Source: Verrucosispora sp. WMMD573 (GTDB taxonomy: Bacteria; Actinomycetota; Actinomycetes; Mycobacteriales; Micromonosporaceae). Taken from it: a DNA stretch of 64,000 nucleotides. The DNA lies in assembly GCF_027497175.1 (NCBI RefSeq), contig NZ_CP114901.1, forward strand, positions 2,170,001 to 2,234,000, in the 5' to 3' direction. Positions 42,495 through 53,206 of the stretch are shown here, in pieces. Within the stretch, counting starts at the first letter, position 1. Every line of letters starts with the position of its first letter. The translations under genes and the position numbers were made by a program. Under the pieces are notes generated by a model. The model worked only from the letters and a program-made list of their open reading frames with translations, did not search any database and was not told where the DNA came from.

Positions 42495-42524
42495 ATGACC
42501 GAGCGAATCGAGCCCGTGTCATGA
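42495..42524 (+). CDS. Nine-codon ORF overlapping the cysD start
   Basis: ATG GAA-like purine site (GGAAAG) 4 nt upstream, then MTERIEPVS and a TGA that overlaps the cysD ATG by 4 bp (ATGA). It may serve as a leader ORF that couples initiation to cysD. It has no cysteine, unlike the Cys-rich leaders described for mycobacterial sulfur genes. Confidence 0.4.
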   Translation: MTERIEPVS

Positions 42525-43429
42525 CCAGTGCTGCGTACCAGGTCACCCATCTCGACGCGCTTGAGGCGGAGAGCATCTTCGTGATGCGCGAGGTGGTCGC
42601 CGAGTTGGAGCGGCCGGTGCTGCTCTTCTCCGGTGGCAAGGACTCGATCGTCATGCTCCGGCTGGCGCAGAAGGCGTTCGCGCCGGGTCACATTCCGTTC
42701 CCGGTGATGCACGTCGACACGGGTCACAACTTCCCGGAGGTGCTCGACTACCGCGACCGGCGGGTGGCCGAGCTGGGCCTGCAACTGGTGGTGGCCAGCG
42801 TGCCGGAGGCTCTGGCCAGTGGCCTGGTCCGCGAGTCCGCAGACGGGACGCGAAACCGGATCCAGACGCCGGTGCTGCTGGAGGCGGTGGAGAAGCACCG
42901 TTTCAACGCCCTCTTCGGCGGGGCTCGCCGGGATGAGGAGAAGGCCCGGGCGAAGGAGCGGATGTTCAGCTTCCGGGACGAGTTCGGCCAGTGGGATCCG
43001 AAGAACCAGCGGCCGGAGCTGTGGGCGCTCTACAACGGGCGGCATCATCCGGGCGAGTCGATCCGGGTGTTCCCGCTGTCCAACTGGACGGAGTTGGACG
43101 TGTGGCACTACATCGCCCGCGAGCGGATCGAGTTGCCGTCGATCTACTACGCGCACGAGCGTGAGGTGGTCGAGCGCGACGGGATGCTCTACGCGGTGAA
43201 CGAGTTCCTGCCGGCGCGGGCCGGTGAGGATCGGTTCAAGGCCCGGGTGCGGTATCGCACGGTGGGTGACGCCTCCTGCACGGCGGCGGTGCGCTCGGAC
43301 GCGGACACGGTCGAGAAGGTCATCGAGGAGGTCGCCGCGACCCGGATCACCGAGCGTGGCGCGACCCGGGGTGACGACCGAGTCAGCGAGGCCGCGATGG
43401 AGGACCGCAAGCGGGAGGGCTACTTCTGA
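42521..43429 (+). CDS. cysD: Sulfate adenylyltransferase subunit 2
   Basis: A 302-residue subunit that makes APS from sulfate and ATP, driven by GTP hydrolysis in CysN. PP-loop ATP-binding motif SGGKDS at residues 37-42; HVDTGHNFPEVL (about residues 63-74) and RRDEEKARAKERMFS (about residues 128-142) are conserved in the family. ATG 42521 is used; a nine-codon ORF and in-frame upstream sequence from 42437 also exist, but the conserved part starts at HLDALEAESIFVMREVVAE. Stop TGA shares its last base with the cysN start. Confidence 0.95.
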   Translation: MTSAAYQVTHLDALEAESIFVMREVVAELERPVLLFSGGKDSIVMLRLAQKAFAPGHIPFPVMHVDTGHNFPEVLDYRDRRVAELGLQLVVASVPEALASGLVRESADGTRNRIQTPVLLEAVEKHRFNALFGGARRDEEKARAKERMFSFRDEFGQWDPKNQRPELWALYNGRHHPGESIRVFPLSNWTELDVWHYIARERIELPSIYYAHEREVVERDGMLYAVNEFLPARAGEDRFKARVRYRTVGDASCTAAVRSDADTVEKVIEEVAATRITERGATRGDDRVSEAAMEDRKREGYF

Positions 43430-44730
43430 TGAGCACCGAGACTCTGGACGCCGCTCACGTGGCCGAGGGTCGGCCGATGGATCTGTTGCGTTTCGCCACG
43501 GCCGGGAGCGTGGACGACGGCAAGTCGACCTTGATCGGTCGGCTGCTCTACGACACGAAGTCGCTGTTCACCGACCAGTTGGCGGCGGTCGAGGCGGTCA
43601 GCGCGGCCCGGGGCGACGAGTACACCAACCTGGCGCTGCTCACCGACGGGCTGCGGGCGGAGCGGGAGCAGGGCATCACGATCGACGTGGCGTACCGCTA
43701 CTTCGCCACGCCCCGGCGCAAGTTCATCATCGCCGACACCCCCGGGCACATCCAGTACACCCGGAACATGGTCACCGGGGCCTCCACGGCCGACCTGGCG
43801 CTGATCCTGGTGGATGCCCGCAAGGGGCTGGTCGAGCAGTCCCGCCGGCATGCGTTCCTCTGCTCGTTGTTGCGGGTGCCGCACCTGGTGCTCTGCGTCA
43901 ACAAGATGGATCTGGTCGACTTCTCGCAGGAGGTCTTCGAGCGGATCGCCGACGAGTTCACCGCGTTCGCCGCGAAGCTGGACGTGCCGGATCTGACGGT
44001 GGTGCCGATCTCCGCTCTGCGGGGTGACAACATCGTCAGCCGCTCGGAGAACATGCCCTGGTACGAAGGCCCGGCGTTGCTGCATCACCTGGAGCGGGTG
44101 CACATCGCCAGCGACCGCAACCTGGTGGATGTCCGCTTCCCGGTGCAGTACGTGATCCGCCCTCAGTCGACCACCGTGACCGACTATCGGGGCTATGCCG
44201 GCCAGGTGGCCTCGGGGGTGCTCAAGCCGGGTGACGAGGTGATGGTGCTGCCTTCGGGCTTCACCAGCCGGATCTCCGCGGTGGAGACCGCCGACGGGCC
44301 GGTCGCGGAGGCGTTCCCGCCGATGTCGGTGACGGTACGCCTGGAAAACGAGATCGACATCTCGCGCGGCGACATGATCTGCCGGCCGAACAACGCGCCG
44401 GCGGTGGCGCAGGACATCGAGGCGATGGTCTGCTGGATGGACGAGACGCGTCCGTTGCAGGTCGGCGGCAAGTACTCGATCAAACACACGACCCGCGCGG
44501 CGCGTGCCATCGTGCGGGACCTGCACTACCGCCTCGACATCAACAGCCTGCACCGCGACGAGTCGGCCAACGAGTTGCGGCTCAACGAGATCGGTCGGGT
44601 TCGCCTGCGGACCACCATCCCGCTGCTGGCCGACGAGTACCGCCGTAACCGCACCACCGGCGGGTTCATCATCATCGACGAGGCCACCAACCGTACCGTC
44701 GGCGCCGGCATGATCGTCGAAACCCCCTGA
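43429..44730 (+). CDS. cysN: Sulfate adenylyltransferase subunit 1 (GTPase)
   Basis: A 433-residue EF-Tu-like GTPase that drives APS formation. G1 GSVDDGKST at residues 26-34, switch G3 DTPGH, G4 NKMD, plus the EF-Tu domains II and III. There is no fused APS kinase (CysC) domain, so PAPS formation needs a separate enzyme; none is in the window. The start ATG overlaps the cysD stop, indicating coupled translation and 1:1 complex formation. Downstream, a strong inverted repeat probably ends the operon. Confidence 0.95.
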   Translation: MSTETLDAAHVAEGRPMDLLRFATAGSVDDGKSTLIGRLLYDTKSLFTDQLAAVEAVSAARGDEYTNLALLTDGLRAEREQGITIDVAYRYFATPRRKFIIADTPGHIQYTRNMVTGASTADLALILVDARKGLVEQSRRHAFLCSLLRVPHLVLCVNKMDLVDFSQEVFERIADEFTAFAAKLDVPDLTVVPISALRGDNIVSRSENMPWYEGPALLHHLERVHIASDRNLVDVRFPVQYVIRPQSTTVTDYRGYAGQVASGVLKPGDEVMVLPSGFTSRISAVETADGPVAEAFPPMSVTVRLENEIDISRGDMICRPNNAPAVAQDIEAMVCWMDETRPLQVGGKYSIKHTTRAARAIVRDLHYRLDINSLHRDESANELRLNEIGRVRLRTTIPLLADEYRRNRTTGGFIIIDEATNRTVGAGMIVETP

Positions 44731-44750
44731 CCTCCACCGTGACTCCCTAG

Positions 44751-44809
44751 TTGACCAAGAAGTTCTGGTCGGGATCCAGCGCGATCCCGACCAAAAACTT
44801 CTTGATCAA
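44751..44809. terminator. 26-27-bp inverted repeat between cysN and galK
   Basis: Left arm 44751-44776 (TTGACCAAGAAGTTCTGG...) and right arm 44783-44809 pair along nearly their whole length with one mismatch and one bulge; loop 6 nt. It sits between convergent genes, so it can end transcripts from both sides. I recall similar TTGATCAAGAAGTTTTGG-type palindromes scattered between genes in Micromonospora genomes, but this is from memory. Confidence 0.75.
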
Positions 44810-44852
44810 CCCTGGGCTGCCCGTGCGGCCTAGCGAGGGGTGGGGGTCGGGG

Positions 44853-46022
44853 TTAGGCCAGGCGGGTGGCGCCGGGGGCGGGGGTGGCGGTAATGACGGT
44901 GGGCGTGGTGAAGGACCGGGCGGTGTAGGCGGCGGTGACGGCGGCGCCGACCCGGTCGGTCCGGCCCGCCTCGACCAGGGCCAGCACGCAGCCGCCGAAG
45001 CCGCCCCCGGTCATCCGGGCGCCCAGCGCCCCGGCGGTCAGCGCGGCCTCGACCGCGACGTCCACCTCGGGGACGGTGATGGCGAAGTCGTCCCGCATGG
45101 AGGTGTGCGAGGCGGTGAGCAGCGGCCCGATCTGCCGGACCTGCCCGTCGCGAAGCAGCGCCACGGTGTCGAGTACCCGTTGATTCTCGGTGACCACGTG
45201 GCGGACCCGGCGGCGGGTCTCGTCGTCGGGAAGCCGGGCGAGCGCGTCGTCGAGGTCGGCGGGCGGCACGTCACGCAGGGCGGGTACGTCGAGCAGCGCG
45301 GCCGCCTTCTCGCAGCTGGCGCGGCGGGCCGCGTACTCGCCGTCGGCGTGCCGGTGAGGGGCTCGACTGTCGATCACCAGGACGGCGAGGCCGGCGTCGT
45401 CGAGGTCGAATGGGATGTGTTCCACCTGCTGGGTGCGGCAGTCGAGGAAGAGGGCGTGTCCGGCGCGGCAGCGGATCACCGCCGACTGGTCCATGATGCC
45501 GGTGGGCGCGCCGACGTACTGGTTCTCGGCGCGCTGGGCCAGCCGGGGCTGCTGTTCGGGCGGTAGCGCCAACCCGCCCAGGTCGACCAGCGCGGCGAGC
45601 ACGGCGGCCTCCAGCGCGGCGGAGGAGGAGAGCCCGGCGCCGAGCGGCACGTCCGAGGCGACGGCCAGCCGGGCACCGGGGACGGGGTGTCCCGCCTCCC
45701 GCAGCGCCCACACCACGCCGGCCACGTACGCCGCCCAACCGGTCACCCGCCCGGGGCGGGTCACCTCGTCGGTGCCGAAGCTGACCGTCTCACCGGTCAG
45801 CTCGGAGCAGACCGTCCAGCTGCCGGCCGGCTGCGGTGTCGCCGCGACGACGGTGCACAGCGGAAGGGCGAACGGCAGCACGAATCCGTCGTTGTAGTCG
45901 GTGTGTTCGCCGATCAGGTTGACTCGGCCGGGAGCCGCCCAGCGGCCGGCGGGCGTCTGGCCGTACGCGTGCCGGAAGCAGGCGGTGGCGCGGTCGGCCA
46001 CCGCGTCGGGGTGGTTGGTCAC
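44853..46022 (-). CDS. galK: Galactokinase
   Basis: A 389-residue GHMP kinase that phosphorylates galactose at C1 (Leloir pathway). Substrate motif GRVNLIGEHTDYNDGFVLPFAL (about residues 30-51), ATP loop PLGAGLSSSAALEAAV (about residues 118-133) and motif III GALGARMTGGGFGGCVLAL (about residues 327-345). Start GTG 46022 overlaps the galE stop by 4 bp (GTGA). galT is not in the window, so the uridylyltransferase lies elsewhere or upstream of another locus. Confidence 0.95.
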   Translation of the reverse strand: MTNHPDAVADRATACFRHAYGQTPAGRWAAPGRVNLIGEHTDYNDGFVLPFALPLCTVVAATPQPAGSWTVCSELTGETVSFGTDEVTRPGRVTGWAAYVAGVVWALREAGHPVPGARLAVASDVPLGAGLSSSAALEAAVLAALVDLGGLALPPEQQPRLAQRAENQYVGAPTGIMDQSAVIRCRAGHALFLDCRTQQVEHIPFDLDDAGLAVLVIDSRAPHRHADGEYAARRASCEKAAALLDVPALRDVPPADLDDALARLPDDETRRRVRHVVTENQRVLDTVALLRDGQVRQIGPLLTASHTSMRDDFAITVPEVDVAVEAALTAGALGARMTGGGFGGCVLALVEAGRTDRVGAAVTAAYTARSFTTPTVITATPAPGATRLA

Positions 46023-47002
46023 CGGCGGTCCAGGACTTGCGCACGGTAGAAGGCCCACGCGTCGGTGACCATGTCGTGCAGGGTGGGTTTGCGGGGCTCC
46101 CAGCCCAGTTCGGCGCGGGCCAGGGCGGAGGAGGCGACCAGTTCGGCCGGATCGCCCTCGCGGCGGGGTGCCACCTCGACCGGCACCGGGTGCCCGGTGA
46201 CCTCGCGGACGACCTCGACCACCTGCCGGTTGGTGAAACCGTTGCCGTTGCCGAGGTTGTAGATGCGGTGTTGTCCGGTGGTGGCCGCGTCCAGGGCGAG
46301 CAGGTGGGCCCGGGCCAGGTCGGCGACGTGGATGTAGTCGCGGACGCAGGTGCCGTCGACGGTGGGGTAGTCGTCACCGAACAGTTGCAGCTTGTCCCGC
46401 CGGTCGGCGGCCACCTCCAGCGCGATCGGAATGAGGTGGGTCTCCGGGTCGTGCCGTTCGCCGAGGACGACGTCACCGTCCAGGTGCGCACCGGCGACGT
46501 TGAAGTAGCGCAGCGATACGGCGGCCAGGCCGTGCCCGATCGACTCGGCGGTGAGCATCATGTCGGCGGCGAGCTTCGTCGCCCCGTACGTGTTGGTGGG
46601 TGCCTTGACGGCGGTCTCCGGAATGGGCAGCTCGGTGGGATTGCCGTAGACGGCGGCGGTGGACGAGAACACCAGCCGCGGTACGCCGGCGGCCCGCACC
46701 GCGTCGATCAGCGCCAGGGTGCCGACGGTGTTGACGTGCCAGTACCGCTCGGGGGCGACCATCGACTCACCGGCGGCGATCAGCGCGGCGAAGTGCAGCA
46801 CGCCGTCGAACTTGGCCTGCGGGGTGAGCACCGCGGCCGCGTCGTGGATGCCGGCCTCGACGTGGGTGGCGTCGGGGGCGAGCGCGGCCCGGTGGCCGGT
46901 GCGCAGGTCGTCCAGCACGACCACCTCGTGCCCGGCGTCGAGCAGCATCCGGGTCACCACGCTGCCGATGAAGCCGGCCCCGCCGGTGACGAGCAGTTTC
47001 AC
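46019..47002 (-). CDS. galE: UDP-glucose 4-epimerase
   Basis: A 327-residue extended SDR that interconverts UDP-glucose and UDP-galactose with tightly bound NAD. VTGGAGFIGS at residues 5-14, SSTAAVYG with Ser of the triad (about residues 120-127), Y-x3-K in YGATK (about residues 145-149), and SLRYFNVAGAH (about residues 170-180). It starts the galE-galK operon; divergent from the CorC-like gene with 81 bp between. Confidence 0.95.
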   Translation of the reverse strand: MKLLVTGGAGFIGSVVTRMLLDAGHEVVVLDDLRTGHRAALAPDATHVEAGIHDAAAVLTPQAKFDGVLHFAALIAAGESMVAPERYWHVNTVGTLALIDAVRAAGVPRLVFSSTAAVYGNPTELPIPETAVKAPTNTYGATKLAADMMLTAESIGHGLAAVSLRYFNVAGAHLDGDVVLGERHDPETHLIPIALEVAADRRDKLQLFGDDYPTVDGTCVRDYIHVADLARAHLLALDAATTGQHRIYNLGNGNGFTNRQVVEVVREVTGHPVPVEVAPRREGDPAELVASSALARAELGWEPRKPTLHDMVTDAWAFYRAQVLDRR

Positions 47003-47083
47003 GTCGGTTCCTCCCGCCTGGCCGGCATGGTAGCGGCCTCGTGGTGGTCACCCTACGGCCCGGGGCTGGCTACCATCAGTCCC

Positions 47084-49140
<2,057 letters not shown>

Positions 49141-49176
49141 CCGCCCGAGCGGGGACGGCGGCGCGGGCAGGGGTCG

Positions 49177-49746
49177 ATGGCCGGAGGGATGGCGTGCAGC
49201 GTGGAGCAGGGGACCGGAGCGCCTGCGGTCGGTGACAGCGTCCAGATCGGCATCGCGGTCGACATTCCGGAGCCGTGGGGCAGTCTGCTGACCCGGCGTC
49301 GGCTGGAGGCCGGTGACCCGAACGCGGTGCCGGCCCACGTCACCCTGCTCGGGCCGACCGAGATCCCGGTGGCCGCGTTGCCGGCCGTGGAGCGGCACCT
49401 CGCCCGGGTCGCCGCCGCCCACCTGCCGTTCAGCCTGCACCTGCGCGGCACCGGCACCTTCCGGCCGGTGACCCAGGTGGTCTTCGTCGCGGTCGCCGCC
49501 GGCATCAGCGAGTGCGAACTGCTCGCCGCCGCGATCAACGCCGCCCCGCAGCTACGCCGGGAGCTTCGGTTTCCCTACCATCCGCATGTGACGGTCGCCC
49601 AGGACGTCGCGCCGGAGGCGTTGGACCAGGCGTACGAGGACCTGGCGGACTTCTCCGCGATGTTCGAGGTGGACCACTTCACGCTCTTCTCGCACAGCGG
49701 ACAGGCGCGCTGGCAGCCACGCCGGGACTTCCGACTGGGCGGCTGA
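49177..49746 (+). CDS. 2'-5' RNA ligase/cyclic phosphodiesterase superfamily protein
   Basis: A 189-residue protein with two HxT motifs of the 2H phosphoesterase family: PAHVTLLGP (about residues 52-60) and HPHVTVAQD (about residues 136-144), with IGIAVDIPEPWG as the typical first strand. The family includes ThpR/LigT, which opens 2',3'-cyclic phosphates or joins RNA with 2'-5' bonds. The N-terminal region 1-22 is variable and the start is uncertain (ATG 49177 chosen; 49189 or 49201 are possible). 36 bp after trpS and co-directional. Confidence 0.85.
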   Translation: MAGGMACSVEQGTGAPAVGDSVQIGIAVDIPEPWGSLLTRRRLEAGDPNAVPAHVTLLGPTEIPVAALPAVERHLARVAAAHLPFSLHLRGTGTFRPVTQVVFVAVAAGISECELLAAAINAAPQLRRELRFPYHPHVTVAQDVAPEALDQAYEDLADFSAMFEVDHFTLFSHSGQARWQPRRDFRLGG

Positions 49747-49809
49747 GCGTCCCGGCCGGCACGTCGGGTACCTCTGACACGGCGACGACGGATCGGTGAG
49801 GATGACGAC

Positions 49810-50733
49810 GTGAACGTTCTGGGTCGGGTCGAGGCGGCCGTCGACAACCGGCTGACCGCCGCGCGTCGCCGCTCCCCGGCCTTCGGCCACCTGTGGCGTG
49901 CCGGGGTGCTCTACACCGACCTCCAGGGCGGCCGGCTGGCCGCCGCGATCGCCTACTACGGCTTCTTCGCGGTCTTCGCGCTGGCCCTGGTCGCGTACGC
50001 GATCTTCGGCGCGATACTGGAGGACAACTACGAGGTGAGCGCGGCGGCGGAGGAGTTCCTCGGCGAGAACCTGCCGTTCCTCGATCCGGCCCAGGTCGCC
50101 GACAGCAGCGGCACCGCCGGGGTGGTCGGTCTGTTGATCCTGGTGTTGACCGGGATCGGCTGGGTGGAGGCGATCCGTTCCTCGCAGCGGCTGATCCACG
50201 GGCTCAACCAGCACCCGGGCAACCTGGTCGTGCGCCGCCTGGTCGACCTGGGTGTGCTGCTGGTCGTCTTCGTGCTGCTCGGCCTCTCGGTGGCGGCCGT
50301 GGACGCGTTGGAGACGCTGCTGCGGTTCCTGCTGCGCAGCACCGGCTCGTTTGCGCTCACCACGGTCAGTGCGCTGCTCAGCGTGCTGGTCAACGCGGTA
50401 CTGGCCACGCTGCTGCTGGTCGCGGTCCCTCGGGTGCGGATGAGCCGGTCCCGGCTGCGGCCCGTGGTGCTGATCGTCGCGGTCGGCATCACCCTGCTCA
50501 ACACCGTCGGCCGGTTCTGGGTGGGCCGGGTAGAACACAACCCCGCGTACACGGTGGTGGCCACCGCCGTCGGGCTGCTGGTCTATCTCTACCTGCTCAA
50601 TCAGCTGGTGCTCTTCGGCGCCGCGCTGGCGGCGACGAGCCGGCGCGGGCGGACGGTGGACCTGGCCGGTCGACGTCCGCCGGTCGACCTTGACGTGGAC
50701 ACCGATCCCGGCACACCCGGCGGGGCGGGCTGA
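49810..50733 (+). CDS. YihY/BrkB family membrane protein
   Basis: A 307-residue protein with six TM helices. The N-terminal part has GGRLAAAIAYYGFFAVFALALV (about residues 40-61), the YihY/BrkB signature (AAxxAYYxxFxxFPLLL in the family). C-terminal part has LVIVAVGITLLNTVG and YLYLLNQLVLFGAAL. BrkB was once thought a serum-resistance factor and YihY is of unknown function; it is not RNase BN. Start GTG 49810. Confidence 0.9.
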   Translation: MNVLGRVEAAVDNRLTAARRRSPAFGHLWRAGVLYTDLQGGRLAAAIAYYGFFAVFALALVAYAIFGAILEDNYEVSAAAEEFLGENLPFLDPAQVADSSGTAGVVGLLILVLTGIGWVEAIRSSQRLIHGLNQHPGNLVVRRLVDLGVLLVVFVLLGLSVAAVDALETLLRFLLRSTGSFALTTVSALLSVLVNAVLATLLLVAVPRVRMSRSRLRPVVLIVAVGITLLNTVGRFWVGRVEHNPAYTVVATAVGLLVYLYLLNQLVLFGAALAATSRRGRTVDLAGRRPPVDLDVDTDPGTPGGAG

Positions 50734-50819
50734 GCCGCTGATCCGGCCGGCTGAACGTTCCGCCGAACCCACCCCCACCTGCCCGGACACCGACGATGAT
50801 GGGGATTGTGGGGGCACTC

Positions 50820-51245
50820 GTGACGTTGGACCTGCCGGCCGACTCGCCGATGCTGGAGCTGCCGTGGATCATCACGTTCGGTCCGCTCAGTGACGCCGAC
50901 GAGTGGGAGCCGGTGGTGTGCGGCCCGTACGAGCGCCCGCACGCGCTGGCGTTGGCCGAGGCGGTGGTCGCCGAGGAGCAGCTGATGGCGGTGGTGGAAC
51001 CGCTGGTGCCGGCGGTGTCGATGGAGCAGATCCGGGGCGAGATCGCCGCCGCGCAACTTGCCGCGCAGGACGAGGTGGCGCGGGTGGACCAGGCCGACCT
51101 CTACGGCGACTACGAGGACACCATCGACCAGGAGGAGTTGGAGGCGGCCGAGCACGACCGGGCCGCCGGCCCGCTGCCGGCGCCGGACGTGGCGGAACTG
51201 CGTGCCGGGTTCGCCCGGATCGCGGCCCAGCTCACCAGCGGCTGA
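50820..51245 (+). CDS. Conserved acidic hypothetical protein
   Basis: A 141-residue (or 149 from ATG 50796) acidic, soluble protein. Start region has VTLDLPADSPMLELPWIITFGPLSDADEWEPVVCGPYERPH; the second half is helical with EEQLMAVVEPLVPAVSMEQIRGEIAAAQL and ends in a helix (PDVAELRAGFARIAAQLTSG). GTG 50820 has GGGGG 5 nt upstream. No known domain; I believe it has relatives in Micromonosporaceae but cannot name them. It lies 86 bp from the YihY gene, co-directional. Confidence 0.65.
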   Translation: MTLDLPADSPMLELPWIITFGPLSDADEWEPVVCGPYERPHALALAEAVVAEEQLMAVVEPLVPAVSMEQIRGEIAAAQLAAQDEVARVDQADLYGDYEDTIDQEELEAAEHDRAAGPLPAPDVAELRAGFARIAAQLTSG

Positions 51246-51393
51246 ACCGGTCGACCGGTGGCCGAGACACAGGTGCCGGTGCCCCGGGGGGGATCGCCCC
51301 GAGGACACCGGCACCGTCGCACCCCCCACCACAAGGGGTCGTGCCCAGCCGCCCGGCGGCGCGGAGCACGCCGGACGGCCGAGTCGATGGCGG

Positions 51394-53034
51394 CTACCCG
51401 TTGGAGCGCCGCTCGAACCAGACCGCCGCGTCGACCGGCAGCAGGTGGCCGCCGTCGCGTTCGGTGAGTGTCGCGCTGGCGACGAGCGGCGTGCCGTATC
51501 CGTCGATCACCGCCGCCGCGTCGCTGATGTTGACCACGCAGGTCAGCGCGGTGTCGCCGGCCCGGCGCTGGAAGGCGAGCAAGCCGGGGCCGGTCTCCAG
51601 CCAGGTGATGCCGTCGAGGCCGGCCAGAGCCGGGTGGGTGTGACGGATCCGCAGCGCCGCGCGGTACAGCTCCAGCGTGGCAGTGGGGTCGCCGGTCTGC
51701 GCGGCCACCGAGAGGGCACGCCAGGTCGTCGGGGCTGGTAGCCAGCTCAGTTCGCTGCCGGCGGGCCCGAAGCCGTACGGCGCCAGTTCGCCGCTCCACG
51801 GGATCGGCACCCGGCAGCCGTCCCGGCTCTCGCCGGTGCGCAGGAAGGCCGGATCCTGACGAAGCTCGTCGGGCAGGTCGAGTACCTCGGGCAGGCCCAG
51901 TTCCTCACCCTGGTAGAGGTAGGCGCAGCCGGGCAGGGCGAGCATCAGCAGCGCGGCGGCCCGGGCCCGCCGCAGCCCGATCTCGCCGTCGCCGTAGCGG
52001 GTGACGTGCCGCTGCCGGTCGTGGTTGGACAGCACCCAGGTGGTCGGGGCGCCGACGACCGTCGACTCGGCCAGCGCCGTGTCGATCACTTTGCGGAACG
52101 AGTCGGCCGACCAGGTGGCGTCGAGGAAGTCGAAACTGAAAGCCTGGTGCAGTTCGTCCGGGCCGATGTAGCGGGCCAGCCGCTGCGGCGTCTCGGCCCA
52201 CGCCTCGGCGACGGCCATCCGGCCGCCCGGGTAGCTGTCCAGGATGGGCCGCCAGGCGCGGTAGATGTCGTGCACCTCGTCCTGGTCGAAGTAGGGTAGG
52301 CGGCCCTTGCCGAGCAGCTCGGACTGGCGTCGGCCGGTGGTCATCGAGTTGAAACCGACGTCCGGCAGCCCGTCGGCCTTGATCATGCCGTGGGCCACGT
52401 CGATCCGGAATCCGTCGACCCCACGGTCCAGCCAGAAGCGGAGGATGTCCTCGAACTCGGTGCGTACCTCGGGGTGCCGCCAGTTGAGGTCGGGTTGGGC
52501 GGGGTCGAACAGGTGCAGATACCACTGGCCGTCGGGGACCCGGGTCCAGGCCGGGCCGCCGAAGATGCTCTCCCAGTCGTTGGGGGGCTGCGCACCACCG
52601 TCGCCCTTGCCGTCGGCGAAGAGGTAGCGCGCTCGTTCCGGTGAGCCGGGGGCGGCGGCCAGCGCCGCCGTGAACCAGGGGTGCTGGTCGGAGGTGTGGT
52701 TGGGCACGATGTCGACGATGATCCGCAGGCCGAGCGCGTGGGCGTCGGTGATCATCGCTTCGAAGTCGGCGAGGTTGCCGAACATCGGGTCGACGTCGCG
52801 GTAGTCGGCGACGTCGTAGCCGCCGTCGACCATGGGTGAGGTGTAGAAGGGGGTCAGCCAGAGCGCGTCCACCCCCAGCTCGCGCAGGTAGGGCAGGCGT
52901 TCGCGGATGCCCTGGAGGTCACCGATGCCGTCGCCGTCGGAGTCGGCGAAGCTGCGGACGTAGACCTGGTAGACGACGGCGGATCGCCACCAGTCGGCGT
53001 CGGAGGTCAGCGGCGAGGGGGTGCTGACGGTCAT
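51394..53034 (-). CDS. aglA: GH13 alpha-glucosidase
   Basis: A 546-residue cytosolic retaining glucosidase with no signal peptide. VYQVYVRSF at residues 21-29, region I DIVPNH (108-113), region II GFRIDVAH with nucleophile D212, region III AVAEAW with acid/base E277, region IV SNHD with D339. The C-terminal beta domain is about residues 450-546. Sequence features match the alpha-glucosidase/oligo-1,6-glucosidase group (GH13_23/30/31 type). The neighbouring LacI regulator and MalEFG importer imply that imported maltose, trehalose-like or other alpha-glucosides are split here. A palindromic operator-like region is about 100-120 bp upstream of ATG 53034. The symbol follows similar actinobacterial loci and is tentative. 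Confidence 0.92.
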   Translation of the reverse strand: MTVSTPSPLTSDADWWRSAVVYQVYVRSFADSDGDGIGDLQGIRERLPYLRELGVDALWLTPFYTSPMVDGGYDVADYRDVDPMFGNLADFEAMITDAHALGLRIIVDIVPNHTSDQHPWFTAALAAAPGSPERARYLFADGKGDGGAQPPNDWESIFGGPAWTRVPDGQWYLHLFDPAQPDLNWRHPEVRTEFEDILRFWLDRGVDGFRIDVAHGMIKADGLPDVGFNSMTTGRRQSELLGKGRLPYFDQDEVHDIYRAWRPILDSYPGGRMAVAEAWAETPQRLARYIGPDELHQAFSFDFLDATWSADSFRKVIDTALAESTVVGAPTTWVLSNHDRQRHVTRYGDGEIGLRRARAAALLMLALPGCAYLYQGEELGLPEVLDLPDELRQDPAFLRTGESRDGCRVPIPWSGELAPYGFGPAGSELSWLPAPTTWRALSVAAQTGDPTATLELYRAALRIRHTHPALAGLDGITWLETGPGLLAFQRRAGDTALTCVVNISDAAAVIDGYGTPLVASATLTERDGGHLLPVDAAVWFERRSNG

Positions 53035-53130
53035 CGGGTGTTCCCCGTTCTGTGGCGCGGGACGGCGGCCACCCGGCGTTGGGTGAGGTGGGGACGCACG
53101 GGTGTCTGAGAAGAATGCCGCGCCGACTCT

Positions 53131-53157
53131 GCAAGAGTCAAGCAAATCTTGCGCAAG
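53131..53157. promoter_or_regulatory. MalR-type operator upstream of alpha-glucosidase
   Basis: GCAAGA (53131-53136) and TCTTGC (53147-53152) form an inverted repeat with 10-nt spacing; CTTGCGCAAG (53148-53157) is a perfect palindrome overlapping it. It resembles the site before the LacI-family gene, suggesting shared control. Confidence 0.65.
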
Positions 53158-53206
53158 AAGGCCGGTGATGCTCCTGCTGCGGGCTACGTCACGCCGGCCG
53201 GGCCGG

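Noticed and set aside
42437..42520. Cys-rich attenuation leader before cysD
   Set aside because: The small ORF MTERIEPVS has no cysteine, and the frame from 42437 is continuous with cysD.
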